Notes under the pieces: model-generated | What the model was told of the DNA's origin: nothing | The model's database searches: none | Seen by the model: the letters and a program-made list of their open reading frames with translations, nothing else | DNA from: Fibrobacter sp. | GTDB lineage: Bacteria; Fibrobacterota; Fibrobacteria; Fibrobacterales; Fibrobacteraceae | Assembly: GCA_017520105.1 (NCBI GenBank) | Contig: JAFWRL010000174.1 | Location: forward strand, 1 to 43,207 | DNA: 43,207 nt | Direction of reading: 5' to 3' | Part shown: positions 1-7,655 of the stretch, piece by piece | Position numbering within the stretch: the first letter of the stretch is position 1 | How the letters are laid out: each line of letters opens with the position of its first letter | Translations under genes and position numbers: made by a program

Positions 1-741
1 ACTGACATTATCCTGAACCTCAAGAGCATCCGTGTAAAGCTCCTGTCTGATCACGACGAAACCCTTCACCTGGACATGTCCGGTGATGGCGAAGTCACGG
101 CCAAGGACTTTATGGACAACCCCAATGTCACTATCCTGACTCCGGATGTTCACATTGCGACATTGAACGGCAACGCTTCTCTGTCGCTGGACGTGAAGAT
201 CTCCTGCGGTCGTGGTTATGTTGTTGCCGACGAACTCAAGGACAAGGACGCTCCGATTGGCGTTATCGCCATGGATGCGAACTTCAACCCGGTTCAGAAA
301 GTCGCAATGCACATCAGCGATACCCGCGTTGGTCAGAAGACGGACTACAACCGTCTGGAACTTGAAATTACGACAGACGGTTCCATTGATCCGGAAGACG
401 CTCTTGCATACGCTGCAAAGCTTCTCGTGGATCACTTGGAAATCTTCATCAACTTCGAAGGCGATCTCGAAAGCCCCGAAGAACTCGAAATGGATGAAGA
501 ACGTCAGCGTATCGCTAACCTCCTCCGTATGCGCGTGGACGATCTGGAACTCTCCGTTCGCTCCAGCAACTGCCTCCGTATGGCGAACATCCATACCATT
601 GGCGAACTTGTACGCAACAAGGAAAACGATATGCTCAAATACAAGAACTTCGGTAGGAAGTCCTTGGTTGAACTTAACGAGGTGTTGACGTCGATGGGCC
701 TCTCCTTTGGCATGGACGTCGATGATTACTTGAAGGATTAA
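1..741 (+). CDS. rpoA: RNA polymerase alpha subunit, 5' end missing
   Basis: Encodes the alpha subunit that nucleates RNA polymerase assembly and contacts upstream promoter DNA and activators. The frame is open from base 1 (first residues TDIILNLKSIRVKL), so the gene starts outside the window; the first in-window ATG at 76 is internal. The visible 246 codons hold the second half of the N-terminal assembly domain and, after a short linker, a complete C-terminal domain (from about MRVDDLELSVRSSNC to NFGRKSLVELNEVL) with its helix-hairpin-helix DNA-binding pattern. It is followed after two bases by rplQ, the usual end of the alpha ribosomal operon. Identification is secure; only the truncation limits it. 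Confidence 0.97.
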   Translation, partial: TDIILNLKSIRVKLLSDHDETLHLDMSGDGEVTAKDFMDNPNVTILTPDVHIATLNGNASLSLDVKISCGRGYVVADELKDKDAPIGVIAMDANFNPVQKVAMHISDTRVGQKTDYNRLELEITTDGSIDPEDALAYAAKLLVDHLEIFINFEGDLESPEELEMDEERQRIANLLRMRVDDLELSVRSSNCLRMANIHTIGELVRNKENDMLKYKNFGRKSLVELNEVLTSMGLSFGMDVDDYLKD

Positions 742-743
742 AC

Positions 744-1217
744 ATGAGACACGGTGTAAAAAACAAGAAACTGGGTGTTAACGCCCAACACAAGCGTGCC
801 ATCCTCCGCGCCCTCACCACTTCCATCATCGGTAAGGGCATGGAATCGGATCAGAACAAGCGCTATGTGCGTACCACTCTTCACAAGGCTAAGCTTGTGC
901 GCAGCTGTGTGGAACGCATGATTACCTACGCAAAGAAGGGTGACCTTTCTGCCCGTCGTGAAGCAGCCCGCTTCATCATGGACCCGAAGGTTCTCCAGGA
1001 TTTGTTCAACACAATCGGTCCGCGTTATGCTAACCGCAACGGCGGTTACACTCGCGTGCTGAAGCTCGGTCCGAACCGCGCCGGTGACGCTGCTGAAATG
1101 GCCATGATCGGTCTCGTCGAAGACGAAATCGTTGCCAAGGCCAAGAAGGCTTCTGAACCTGCCAAGGCTGATGCTGCTGTTGACATGGTCGAAGGCGAAG
1201 GCAAGTCCGCTAACTAA
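744..1217 (+). CDS. rplQ: 50S ribosomal protein L17
   Basis: Large-subunit ribosomal protein. The start MRHGVKNKKLGVNAQHKRA is diagnostic of L17, and the core (to about residue 125) has the conserved RREAARFI and RNGGYTRVLKLGPNRAGDAAEMA segments. The protein has 157 residues, longer than the roughly 127 of E. coli L17, because of a C-terminal Ala/Glu/Lys-rich tail (EDEIVAKAKKASEPAKADAA and on). It lies two bases after rpoA and is surely co-transcribed with it. A clear intrinsic terminator follows, so this is the operon end. Confidence 0.97.
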   Translation: MRHGVKNKKLGVNAQHKRAILRALTTSIIGKGMESDQNKRYVRTTLHKAKLVRSCVERMITYAKKGDLSARREAARFIMDPKVLQDLFNTIGPRYANRNGGYTRVLKLGPNRAGDAAEMAMIGLVEDEIVAKAKKASEPAKADAAVDMVEGEGKSAN

Positions 1218-1235
1218 CGGTCAAACCGCTTTTAA

Positions 1236-1269
1236 AAAGGGACTCGGTTATTTCCGGGTCCTTTTTTTG
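1236..1269 (+). terminator. Intrinsic terminator of the rpoA-rplQ operon
   Basis: GGACTCGG (1240-1247) can pair with CCGGGTCC (1254-1261) across a short TTATTT loop, and the stem is followed by a run of T. It sits 20 bases after the rplQ stop. The rest of the gap up to 1405 is AT-rich; it must hold the promoter of the polysaccharide cassette, but I cannot fix -35 and -10 boxes with confidence. Confidence 0.85.
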
Positions 1270-1405
1270 TTTACTACCAACTAGCGCTACCCTTTGTTAA
1301 CCGCGTTCTGCCAACTATTTACGTTTATTTTCAAGTTGTTTCGTTTGATTTTTTGTATTATTATATGACCTAGTTGTCTTTATCTCAAGTGTAGATTGAT
1401 TTAAT

Positions 1406-2584
1406 ATGCGAGCTTTTTTAGCCTATCTTCTTTTGATATGTGCAAGCGTGTTTGCTTCGGAATCGATGTTCGGTAATTCGAGTCTTAGCAAGGGCTATGT
1501 ACTTGGCGAAGGAACATCGACGCGTGGCGCCGCATCGCTTACGCCGATGTACGCCGAAATGGCCGTCGATTCCAGTTACGTGCTCGGGCCTGGCGATTTC
1601 TTGGACTTGATGCTCGAAGACAAGTACCTTTCTATCCAGATTTATCCGGATGGGAGCGTGGCCATCGAGGAATGCGGCGCTGTCAACGTGGGCGGAAAGA
1701 CGTTCGGCGAAGCGCAGAAACTCATTCTGGATTTGGTCTCGAAAAAATACAAGCGCGAGTTCTGTTTTGTGCAGCTTGCCGCCCTCAAGAAGTTCCGCGT
1801 GAACGCGATGGGCGCTGTCGGCTTGGTCGGCCAGCACATCGTCGATCCGCAGACAAGGCTTAGCCAGTTCATCCGTGCAATCGGCAACCCGCTGGCGAAC
1901 GCGAATACCGAAGACGTGCAGGTAATTCGCGGCAAGGACACTATCCACGTGAACTTCACGGCGATGACGACGAACGGCGATTTCGAGAAGGACGTCATGC
2001 TGGAGCAGGGCGACAAGGTCTTTGTCCCGTTTATTGCGATGGGCGATAACGTCACCTTGATGTTCCCTGGATTCAGGACAAGCGTAGCTTACCGTGCCGA
2101 CAGGACGCTCCAGGATTACTTTGACCTTGCGGGGGCGAACAGGATGCACAACCTGGGCTACAAGGCTGTGTGCGTGCGCGAGCCGGACAAGGATCCACGT
2201 TGGATTACGCTTGCCGACATGAAGACGACTACTGTCGCACCGAATACGGAAATCGAGTTTTTCGTGAAGGAATTGTTTGTCTATGTGGGCGGCGCCGTGA
2301 ACTTCATCGGGCGTTACGGCTACAACCCGACATGGCATGCTATCGACTATATCTCGTCCGGCGGTATAAACACGATAACGGGTTCATGGAATCAGGTCAA
2401 GGTCTGGCGCGGAACGACGCCGAAGGCTATCTCGGTCAACGTCGCGACAGACCCGATTTTGCCGGGCGACTACATTGAAATCCCGAAGAGTCATTACGAA
2501 TCGTTCAAGGATTTTACCTTGTTCATGGCCTCCCTCCTGAGTGTGATTTCTTCTGCGTTCATCATTTACGTCAACTACAAGTAA
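1406..2584 (+). CDS. Polysaccharide export outer-membrane protein, Wza-like
   Basis: Predicted outer-membrane or periplasmic channel component for capsule or exopolysaccharide export. Residues 1-17 (MRAFLAYLLLICASVFA) form a signal peptide without a lipobox. The Poly_export domain begins near residue 55 with SSYVLGPGDFLDLML and continues through the IYPDGSVAIEECGAVNVGGKT pattern. Later parts resemble soluble-ligand-binding beta-grasp (SLBB) modules, the last around FVKELFVYVGGAVNFIGRYG. The C-terminus has a hydrophobic segment (LFMASLLSVISSAFIIYVNYK), reminiscent of the membrane-spanning end of Wza. It leads a three-gene cassette with gaps of 3 and 17 bases to the next two genes. The family call is firm; the exported polymer is unknown. 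Confidence 0.85.
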   Translation: MRAFLAYLLLICASVFASESMFGNSSLSKGYVLGEGTSTRGAASLTPMYAEMAVDSSYVLGPGDFLDLMLEDKYLSIQIYPDGSVAIEECGAVNVGGKTFGEAQKLILDLVSKKYKREFCFVQLAALKKFRVNAMGAVGLVGQHIVDPQTRLSQFIRAIGNPLANANTEDVQVIRGKDTIHVNFTAMTTNGDFEKDVMLEQGDKVFVPFIAMGDNVTLMFPGFRTSVAYRADRTLQDYFDLAGANRMHNLGYKAVCVREPDKDPRWITLADMKTTTVAPNTEIEFFVKELFVYVGGAVNFIGRYGYNPTWHAIDYISSGGINTITGSWNQVKVWRGTTPKAISVNVATDPILPGDYIEIPKSHYESFKDFTLFMASLLSVISSAFIIYVNYK

Positions 2585-2587
2585 TTT

Positions 2588-3790
2588 ATGGAAAAGCAAG
2601 AGCCAATCGGTTTTGTTGAAATCTGCCTGCGGATTCTGAACAACGACTTGAAACATTTCAAGTTTGTTGCTGCGTTTGTCCTTATCCCAACCATTGTCGT
2701 CTTTGTCATGGTCATGTGGGTCGTGAAGCCCAAGTATGCGGCATCGGCGATTGTCACCCCGCCGGCATCAACGCAGTCCATGGCAGGTGCATTGAGCGGC
2801 ATGTTGGGCGGTGCATCCGGCATGACTTCTTTCTTGGGCCTATCCGAGACTAGCGAGGATGCGAACGCCGTGTGGACGATTCTCAATTCCTGGGAACTGC
2901 ACAACATGGTCATCGACGAGTTTGACCTGGCGAGGCATTACGAGTTCAAGGGCAAGTTCCATGCGGACTTGCTCAAGGAGTTCCGCAAGAACTTCGGCCT
3001 GGAGATGAACAAGGAAGAGATGTTCTCCCTTTATTACAAGGATACGGACCCAAAGCTTGCTGTGAAAGTCATCCAGTTTATGCTTGAAAAGGCAGATTCT
3101 TCTTTCAACGCATTCAAGACAAGACAGGCTCGCCAGTCCAGGGAATACTTCCAGTCCAGACTTGACAGTTGCGAACATGCGCTAGATTCCTTGCTCAAGG
3201 ATTTCGTCAATTTCCAAGTGACAAACAACGTGTATGAACCGACCGTGCAGCTCGAAGCGACCATCAAGTATCTGAGCGAACTGCAGGCCATGCGTGAAGA
3301 AGTGAACATGGAAATGAACTTCGAGAAGCTTGATCGCGGTGAAAACAGCAAGCGTTATCAGGAACTTTCGAAGAGAATGAAGGGAATGAATTCCGCCCTT
3401 GGAGGAACGCTCAAGGGTAAGCACAGCGACATCGGTATCATGGAGCTCAAGAAGTCTCCGCAACTTTATTCGGAGTACTTGAGACGCGAAGCCGAAATCC
3501 GCATCCAAGAAGCGATGTACAAGGTGTTGCGCCAGCAGAGCGAACAGATGCGCATGGAAGAAGCCAAAATGCTCACAAACCTCCACGTACTTGAACCGCC
3601 TTGGGAAAACGACAAGAAGATTTCCCCGAAGCGCGGTCTGCTTCTTGTGTTTACGGTATTCATCACGTTCTTCTTTGCTACGCTCCTCTGCAATCTAGTG
3701 GAGTACATGCGCTCGGAAAGCCGCACAAACAGCAAGACTGCTGCCGAATGGGATTTCTTCGTCAAGAAAATTTTCTTCTGGCGTAAATAA
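2588..3790 (+). CDS. Polysaccharide chain-length regulator / co-polymerase, Wzz-like
   Basis: Predicted inner-membrane protein controlling polysaccharide chain length. It has the Wzz layout: an N-terminal cytoplasmic stretch, a first membrane helix at about residues 27-47 (FVAAFVLIPTIVVFVMVMWV), a large charged coiled-coil-rich periplasmic region (about 50-340), and a second helix near the C-terminus (GLLLVFTVFITFFFATLLC) preceded by a Pro-containing segment (VLEPPWENDKKISPKRG) as in Wzz proteins. There is no Walker A kinase domain at the C-terminus, so it is not a fused Wzc tyrosine kinase. It starts 3 bases after the Wza-like gene, so translation is probably coupled. Confidence 0.83.
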   Translation: MEKQEPIGFVEICLRILNNDLKHFKFVAAFVLIPTIVVFVMVMWVVKPKYAASAIVTPPASTQSMAGALSGMLGGASGMTSFLGLSETSEDANAVWTILNSWELHNMVIDEFDLARHYEFKGKFHADLLKEFRKNFGLEMNKEEMFSLYYKDTDPKLAVKVIQFMLEKADSSFNAFKTRQARQSREYFQSRLDSCEHALDSLLKDFVNFQVTNNVYEPTVQLEATIKYLSELQAMREEVNMEMNFEKLDRGENSKRYQELSKRMKGMNSALGGTLKGKHSDIGIMELKKSPQLYSEYLRREAEIRIQEAMYKVLRQQSEQMRMEEAKMLTNLHVLEPPWENDKKISPKRGLLLVFTVFITFFFATLLCNLVEYMRSESRTNSKTAAEWDFFVKKIFFWRK

Positions 3791-3807
3791 CTTCTGGTGT
3801 TCGCCCT

Positions 3808-5133
3808 ATGGACGCATTATTCGCTTATCCTGAATCAAGCGTGATGTTTGCGCTCGCCATAGTGGCCCTTGTTCTAGTTTCTGCTTTCAAGGAAGATTTT
3901 TTTCGCCCATCGACATTGTACTTTCTAGTGCAGATGATTATGCTCGGCGTATCCTATTTGCAGTTCTTGCCGATGATGTCGGATTTCAACTATTCGACAT
4001 GGCTTGTGTGGGGCGGCGGCATGTTCTGTTTTTTGGTCGGCTGCTACGTGACAGACTTTGCGTGGCGCTCGAGTGGCGGTCCACCGTTGCAGGATAAACT
4101 ATCGGTGCATGGCGAATATAACTGGGTCTGTCATTTTTTCCTCAGTTTTTCGGCGTTCGCATATTTCTTCGTGGGCGTGCTCGGCGTGATTTCTGTAGCG
4201 GGGAACCTAGTGCTCTTGACGGACAACCCTTCGCAGTGGCTCTCTGGCAAGGATAACGATGTGCTCAAGTATGCGGACTTCTTTACCTCGGGAGCGATGG
4301 TTGTCGGGCTCTTTGCAGTAGCGTCGTTCAAGTCCATGAACCCGGTGCGCTGGGTGCGCTATGCCTCGCGGTTCATGGTGGTGTTCACGATTCTCCTTTC
4401 GTTTGCTACATACCCGAGCCGTGGCATCAACATGCTTTGCCTCGGCATGTTCATGATTCTGTTCAACTATTTGCGTGGACGTTTCTCGTGGCGTTCGCTG
4501 GCCGTGGTCACTGTATTTGTCTGTATTTTCTTTGTGGCGGTCGCATCGCTTAAAGGGCAGTACGGCAATTCCGACATCACCGACAGCAGGATTGCGAAAG
4601 AAGTAGCGCTGCTCCCGTACAAGTACGTGGCGAACAACTACTGGAATCTGGATTACGCGTTCAACCGTACAAGCGACATTCACGAACACGATTGGACGTA
4701 CGGTATCGATGCGTTCTTCGGCATTACGCACCTGATGCACATCGGCGATGGAATACAGCAGAATTTTGGCTGGGATACACCGTATAACGAGAGCGTGGTG
4801 AAATATACCGGGCTCAATACGATTCCTTATTTGTGGGATGCCTACAAGGACTTTGGGTTGCCGGGGATATTTCTTTTGCCGTTTTTCTTTGGCGTACTCT
4901 TTACGTTTTGCTACCATAGAATGGCCATGGCCCAAAGCCCGTTTATACTTCTGCTGACGGCGACGTTCATGATGTGGATTATTCTTTGGAACTTTACGAC
5001 GGGTTACAAGCAAAGTATGTACTGGGTGTGGATGTCGTTCTTTTTCTTTGTCTGTACTGTCAGCAGCGGCTCGCGTTCAATATTGCCCGCTGACCCTGAA
5101 GTCGTCGGCGAAGTAGAAGAGAAAACAGTTTAG
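3808..5133 (+). CDS. Polysaccharide polymerase, Wzy-like membrane protein
   Basis: A 441-residue multi-spanning membrane protein with about ten or more hydrophobic segments and a larger hydrophilic loop around residues 260-330 (containing DYAFNRTSDIHEHDWTYGID), the layout of O-antigen/oligosaccharide repeat-unit polymerases. Wzy sequences are very divergent, so the call rests on topology, the loop and the position directly after Wza- and Wzz-like genes (17-base gap). No glycosyltransferases are adjacent, so the repeat unit is presumably made elsewhere; a Wzx-like flippase lies at 21885-23120. Palindromic repeats follow the stop. Confidence 0.72.
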   Translation: MDALFAYPESSVMFALAIVALVLVSAFKEDFFRPSTLYFLVQMIMLGVSYLQFLPMMSDFNYSTWLVWGGGMFCFLVGCYVTDFAWRSSGGPPLQDKLSVHGEYNWVCHFFLSFSAFAYFFVGVLGVISVAGNLVLLTDNPSQWLSGKDNDVLKYADFFTSGAMVVGLFAVASFKSMNPVRWVRYASRFMVVFTILLSFATYPSRGINMLCLGMFMILFNYLRGRFSWRSLAVVTVFVCIFFVAVASLKGQYGNSDITDSRIAKEVALLPYKYVANNYWNLDYAFNRTSDIHEHDWTYGIDAFFGITHLMHIGDGIQQNFGWDTPYNESVVKYTGLNTIPYLWDAYKDFGLPGIFLLPFFFGVLFTFCYHRMAMAQSPFILLLTATFMMWIILWNFTTGYKQSMYWVWMSFFFFVCTVSSGSRSILPADPEVVGEVEEKTV

Positions 5134-5138
5134 TGTTT

Positions 5139-5190
5139 TGTCATGCCCGTCCCGGAACAAGTCCGGGATGACAACCGGGCATCTCCTTTT
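5139..5190 (+). repeat. Nested palindromic repeat, probably acting as terminator
   Basis: TGTCATGCCCG at 5139-5149 and CCGGGCATC at 5175-5183 form the outer arms of one palindromic repeat. Between them sits a second complete palindrome, TCCCGGA (5150-5156) with TCCGGGA (5162-5168) followed by TGACA. A T-rich run (CTCCTTTTTTG) comes just after, so the structure could end transcription of the polysaccharide cassette. Related repeats occur in many gaps of this window. Confidence 0.8.
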
Positions 5191-5193
5191 TTG

Positions 5194-5228
5194 CCGTCAT
5201 CCTGACGCCGTAGGCGGAAGGATCCAGT
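5194..5228. repeat. Dispersed repeat, GTCATCCTGA...GGATCCAGT type
   Basis: CCGTCATCCTGA, a short hairpin (CGCCGTAGGCG) and AAGGATCCAGT. The same layout with a different central hairpin occurs at 6592-6626 and 21787-21827. It contains no open frame and appears to be a non-coding dispersed element. Confidence 0.75.
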
Positions 5229-5294
5229 GAAGTCTATAACACATTTTATATATAAATTTGTAATAGAAATATTTTAAACATAGGAGAAAATCTT

Positions 5295-6182
5295 ATGGAA
5301 AATAAAGTGACCAAGTTTGGATTAAGAAAAATGCTCGCTGTTTTGGCGGTAGCATTCGCTTGCGTAAGCATGTGGGGGTGTTCGGACGATGTTACGTTTA
5401 GATGGAGTGATGGGAGAGGTTCTGCTGAAATAGCTGGCTTTATAGATGATTCGCTCGCTGTTGTGACGGATTGCAGAGAATGGTACGAAGATACGGAAAC
5501 GTGGAATGGCGGCTATTATTCGGATGTCTCATGTGGTCATGATAGAATGATGGTTTACAACTATCGAGTTCAGGAGAGTGGGCCGCGTTGGAGTGATTCG
5601 TTAACAAACAAGAGCAATGGTTACCATTGGTATCAAATGACTGATTCTGTTTTTTGGCGTTGGGACGACGATAACATTCTTTTATGGAAAGTCGGTGAAA
5701 AAGCTCATGAAATGAAATTGTCTAGAAAGAATGACGGATGTTCGCAATCATTTAAAATAGAACGAATACGTCAATGGCTAGATGGAAAATTTATAGCTCT
5801 AGGTGGAAAACTTAATGCAGATGGGGAAAGTTGTCAATACGCTGTGCTAGACACCATCGGAAAAACATTAGCATTTAAGCGGTTGGACGAAAAATTGGAA
5901 TGGATTGGTGAATGTGATGATGTGAGGACTTGGGGGAATGATGTGTATTGTTTGTATTATGAAGCCTCGTCTGCGAATATTTATTTGAAAATAGAAAACA
6001 AAATAAAGGATAGTATTTTGGTAGAAAATCAAGGATGGAATTCTGGTGCCTTTTTTTTAGGCAAAATGATGCTTGTTGACGGAAATTTATGCGAGTATAA
6101 GGATGCTTGGGAGTGCTATCCTAGACAGGGTATTTTAAAAATGGGATTTCATGCGGATAATGGAATAATACTGCAATTCTAA
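5295..6182 (+). CDS. Predicted lipoprotein, paralogue of the one at 7656-8564
   Basis: A 295-residue predicted lipoprotein of unknown function. It has a charged n-region, a hydrophobic stretch and a lipobox-like SMWGC with Cys29. AGGAGAA lies just upstream of the ATG. The rest has no domain I recognise; it is rich in Trp, Asp and Gly and may be beta-rich. It is clearly homologous along its length to the lipoprotein at 7656: both share GFIDDSL, NYRVQE.GPRW, CQYA.LDT, KRLD..L.WI and CDDVR.WG.DVYC. Both copies are followed by the start of the same giant gene, intact in the second copy and broken here. The gene is AT-rich compared with the flanking housekeeping genes. A partner or immunity-like role for the giant protein is only a hypothesis. 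Confidence 0.8.
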   Translation: MENKVTKFGLRKMLAVLAVAFACVSMWGCSDDVTFRWSDGRGSAEIAGFIDDSLAVVTDCREWYEDTETWNGGYYSDVSCGHDRMMVYNYRVQESGPRWSDSLTNKSNGYHWYQMTDSVFWRWDDDNILLWKVGEKAHEMKLSRKNDGCSQSFKIERIRQWLDGKFIALGGKLNADGESCQYAVLDTIGKTLAFKRLDEKLEWIGECDDVRTWGNDVYCLYYEASSANIYLKIENKIKDSILVENQGWNSGAFFLGKMMLVDGNLCEYKDAWECYPRQGILKMGFHADNGIILQF

Positions 6183-6201
6183 TAATAATATAAAGATGCT
6201 T

Positions 6202-6342
6202 ATGAAGAATATAATTGTTTTGATGATGGCTGTAGCCGTCTTTTCTTGGTCCATCCCCAAGCCAATGGAAAGTATTACGAATTACAATGTGATGATGGTC
6301 CATGGTGCGTATGGTTCTGGACAAGTGTTGAATGTGAAGTAG
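6202..6342 (+). pseudogene. Truncated 5' end of a second giant lipase-like gene
   Basis: The reading frame MKNIIVLMMAVAVFSWSIPK, then PMESITNYNVMMVHGAYGSGQ, aligns without gaps to the first ~40 residues of the giant protein that starts at 8566 (MKKLLFILFLFATSGWTIPK, then PMESATNYNVLLIHGAYGSDQ). After GSGQ the similarity is lost and the frame stops at 6340-6342, so only the signal peptide and first beta strand with the HG oxyanion motif remain. It starts 19 bases after the paralogous lipoprotein, in the same order as the intact copy. I read it as a remnant of a duplicated lipoprotein-giant gene unit, not a functional gene. Confidence 0.82.
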
Positions 6343-6357
6343 CGCTAGGTAAAACTT

Positions 6358-6489
6358 ATGGGTTATATTATCGATTTCTTGATAGACTGTGTGGTTATGT
6401 TGCTCAGTTGGCGGCATTTTTTGATTTTATTGTTAATCGTCATATTAGGCTGCTGTATTTATGAATTTTTATTGCCGTTGTTTGGCTAG
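6358..6489 (+). CDS. Possible 43-residue membrane peptide
   Basis: An ATG at 6358 opens a 43-codon frame beginning MGYIIDFLIDCVVMLLSW and continuing into a strongly hydrophobic segment (FLILLLIVILGCCIYEFLL). It starts 15 bases after the truncated giant gene, exactly where similarity to that family has ended. It could be a real small membrane protein or a fragment brought in at the break. No good ribosome binding site is visible, and AT-rich DNA readily yields hydrophobic frames, so support is weak. Confidence 0.25.
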   Translation: MGYIIDFLIDCVVMLLSWRHFLILLLIVILGCCIYEFLLPLFG

Positions 6490-6497
6490 GTGTTTTG

Positions 6498-6626
6498 AGT
6501 CATCCTCGAAGCCGTCATTCTCGACCGAAGGGAGGGAAACCATTATTTCTTGAATTGCTCTTGTGTAGAGAATTTATACAGTTTTTTTTACTGTCATCCT
6601 GGAGGCCGAAGGCCGATAGGATCCAG
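6498..6626. repeat. Two dispersed repeats in a gene-free stretch
   Basis: At 6498-6541 GTCATCCTCGAAG and CGTCATTCTCGACCGAAG are degenerate members of the GTCATCCT family. At 6592-6626 TGTCATCCTGGAGG, the hairpin GGCCGAAGGCC and ATAGGATCCAGCT form a clearer copy of the type seen at 5194. No convincing gene lies between 6490 and 6959; besides these repeats the gap holds the repeat at 6788 and the left end of an insertion sequence. Confidence 0.65.
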
Positions 6627-6787
6627 CTAATTTTGGGTATGACATATAATGTTTTTTAGGGTGATATATGCCCTTGGACTTGTTCATTTTTCGCACAAAT
6701 TTTGTTACTCTGTCCTCTTTCCTCGTTCTTTTCGCTGGGATGGGTTGTCGGCTAAATTGCCGATGCCATTTAAGCGTGTGTTTTAGT

Positions 6788-6822
6788 TGTCATGCCGCAC
6801 TTGTTGCGGCATCGCCTTTTTG
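6788..6822. repeat. Palindromic repeat abutting the IS left end
   Basis: TGTCATGCCGCA, a short loop and TGCGGCATCGCC, followed by TTTTTG. It has the TGTCAT...ATC layout of the palindrome family and lies right next to the left end of the IS200-type element, suggesting the element inserted beside or into a repeat. With its T run it could act as a terminator. Confidence 0.7.
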
Positions 6823-6893
6823 TATAAAAGAAAACCACCAGCTAGGCTGGTGGTTCAAAAGAGCCTTCTGGCGTTGCGTCCTCGGATAAAAAG

Positions 6894-6956
6894 AAATCCC
6901 TTGATTACTGTTGATATGCGGTCTGCCAACTGCATAACAATAAAATCAAAGGATTT
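6894..6956 (+). promoter_or_regulatory. 5' leader stem that can hide the tnpA ribosome binding site
   Basis: AAATCCCTTGATT (6894-6906) is complementary to AATCAAAGGATTT (6944-6956) with one mismatch, and inside the loop TATGC can pair with GCATA. The 3' arm contains AAAGGA, the probable ribosome binding site, only a few bases before the tnpA ATG at 6960. Folding would block translation, a known way of keeping IS200 transposase low. The pairing is seen in the sequence; the control effect is inferred from the family. Confidence 0.7.
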
Positions 6957-6959
6957 AAA

Positions 6960-7403
6960 ATGAATTATAGAAATAATAACACATTAGCTCATACATCGTG
7001 GAACTGCAAATATCATATTGTGTTTGCTCCGAAATTTAGGAGGAAGGTCTTTTATGGGGAGAAAAGGGCCGAAATCGGAGCAATCCTGAGAAAACTCTGC
7101 GAATGGAAGCAGGTCAATATTTTGGAAGCCGAGGTTTGCCCGGATCACGTTCACATGTTGGTCGAGATACCGCCCAAAGTGAGCGTTTCGGGTTTTGTCG
7201 GATACTTGAAAGGGAAGAGTAGCCTGATGATCTACGAAAAGTACAAATCACTCCAGTTCAAATACCGTAACAGGGAATTTTGGTGTCGCGGCTACTATGT
7301 TGACACGACCGGTAAAAATACGGCAAGGATTGCAGCGTATATTCAAAATCAGCTGAAGGAAGACCAGTACGGAGAACAGTTGACAATGCTGGGAAAACTA
7401 TAG
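6960..7403 (+). CDS. tnpA: IS200/IS605-family transposase (Y1 HUH enzyme)
   Basis: A single-strand-specific transposase that cuts and joins the hairpin ends of its element using a tyrosine. The 147-residue length is typical. The start SWNCKYHIVFAPKFRRKVFY is characteristic, the metal-binding HUH motif is seen in CPDHVHMLVEIPP (His-Val-His), and a candidate catalytic tyrosine lies in the later helix (TARIAAYIQNQLKEDQYGEQ). No frameshift or stop interrupts it, so it may be active. It lies inside the hairpin-bounded element and its ribosome binding site is in a stable stem. Confidence 0.93.
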   Translation: MNYRNNNTLAHTSWNCKYHIVFAPKFRRKVFYGEKRAEIGAILRKLCEWKQVNILEAEVCPDHVHMLVEIPPKVSVSGFVGYLKGKSSLMIYEKYKSLQFKYRNREFWCRGYYVDTTGKNTARIAAYIQNQLKEDQYGEQLTMLGKL

Positions 7404-7655
7404 CCCGTTTACGGGCGGCCGGTAAGGAAAACTCGCAAGTGGCAGATCGTGTTACGCGACGTGACGCGTGGCTAGTATCCTAGGGCAGGGCCCGCATATG
7501 AAGAACCACCGGCTACGCCGGTGGGTTCCTTTTTTGAAATGTTCTCAAAAGTTTATACAATGTTACTTGGCTTTGTGTGATGCTTTGCTTATATTTATAT
7601 TGAATAATTTTTTGTGTTTCCGGTCTAATAAAGAAAATGACGAGGGAGGTTTTTT

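Larger units (their letters stand above)
6825..7540 (+). mobile_element. IS200/IS605-family insertion sequence
   Basis: A roughly 710-base single-gene element. The left end has a perfect 10-bp hairpin, AACCACCAGC (6833-6842) with GCTGGTGGTT (6846-6855). The right end has AACCACCGGC (7504-7513) with GCCGGTGG (7517-7524) and then a T run. These subterminal hairpins, and the absence of terminal inverted repeats, fit the single-stranded transposition of this family, which has a lone TnpA and no TnpB here. Exact ends cannot be fixed without an empty site. The element lies between the broken and intact copies of the lipoprotein-giant gene pair. Confidence 0.85.

Noticed and set aside
6668..6889. 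73-codon frame with a hydrophobic, Cys-rich start
   Set aside because: It runs through a palindromic repeat and the left hairpin of the IS200-type element, so it cannot be a conserved gene.
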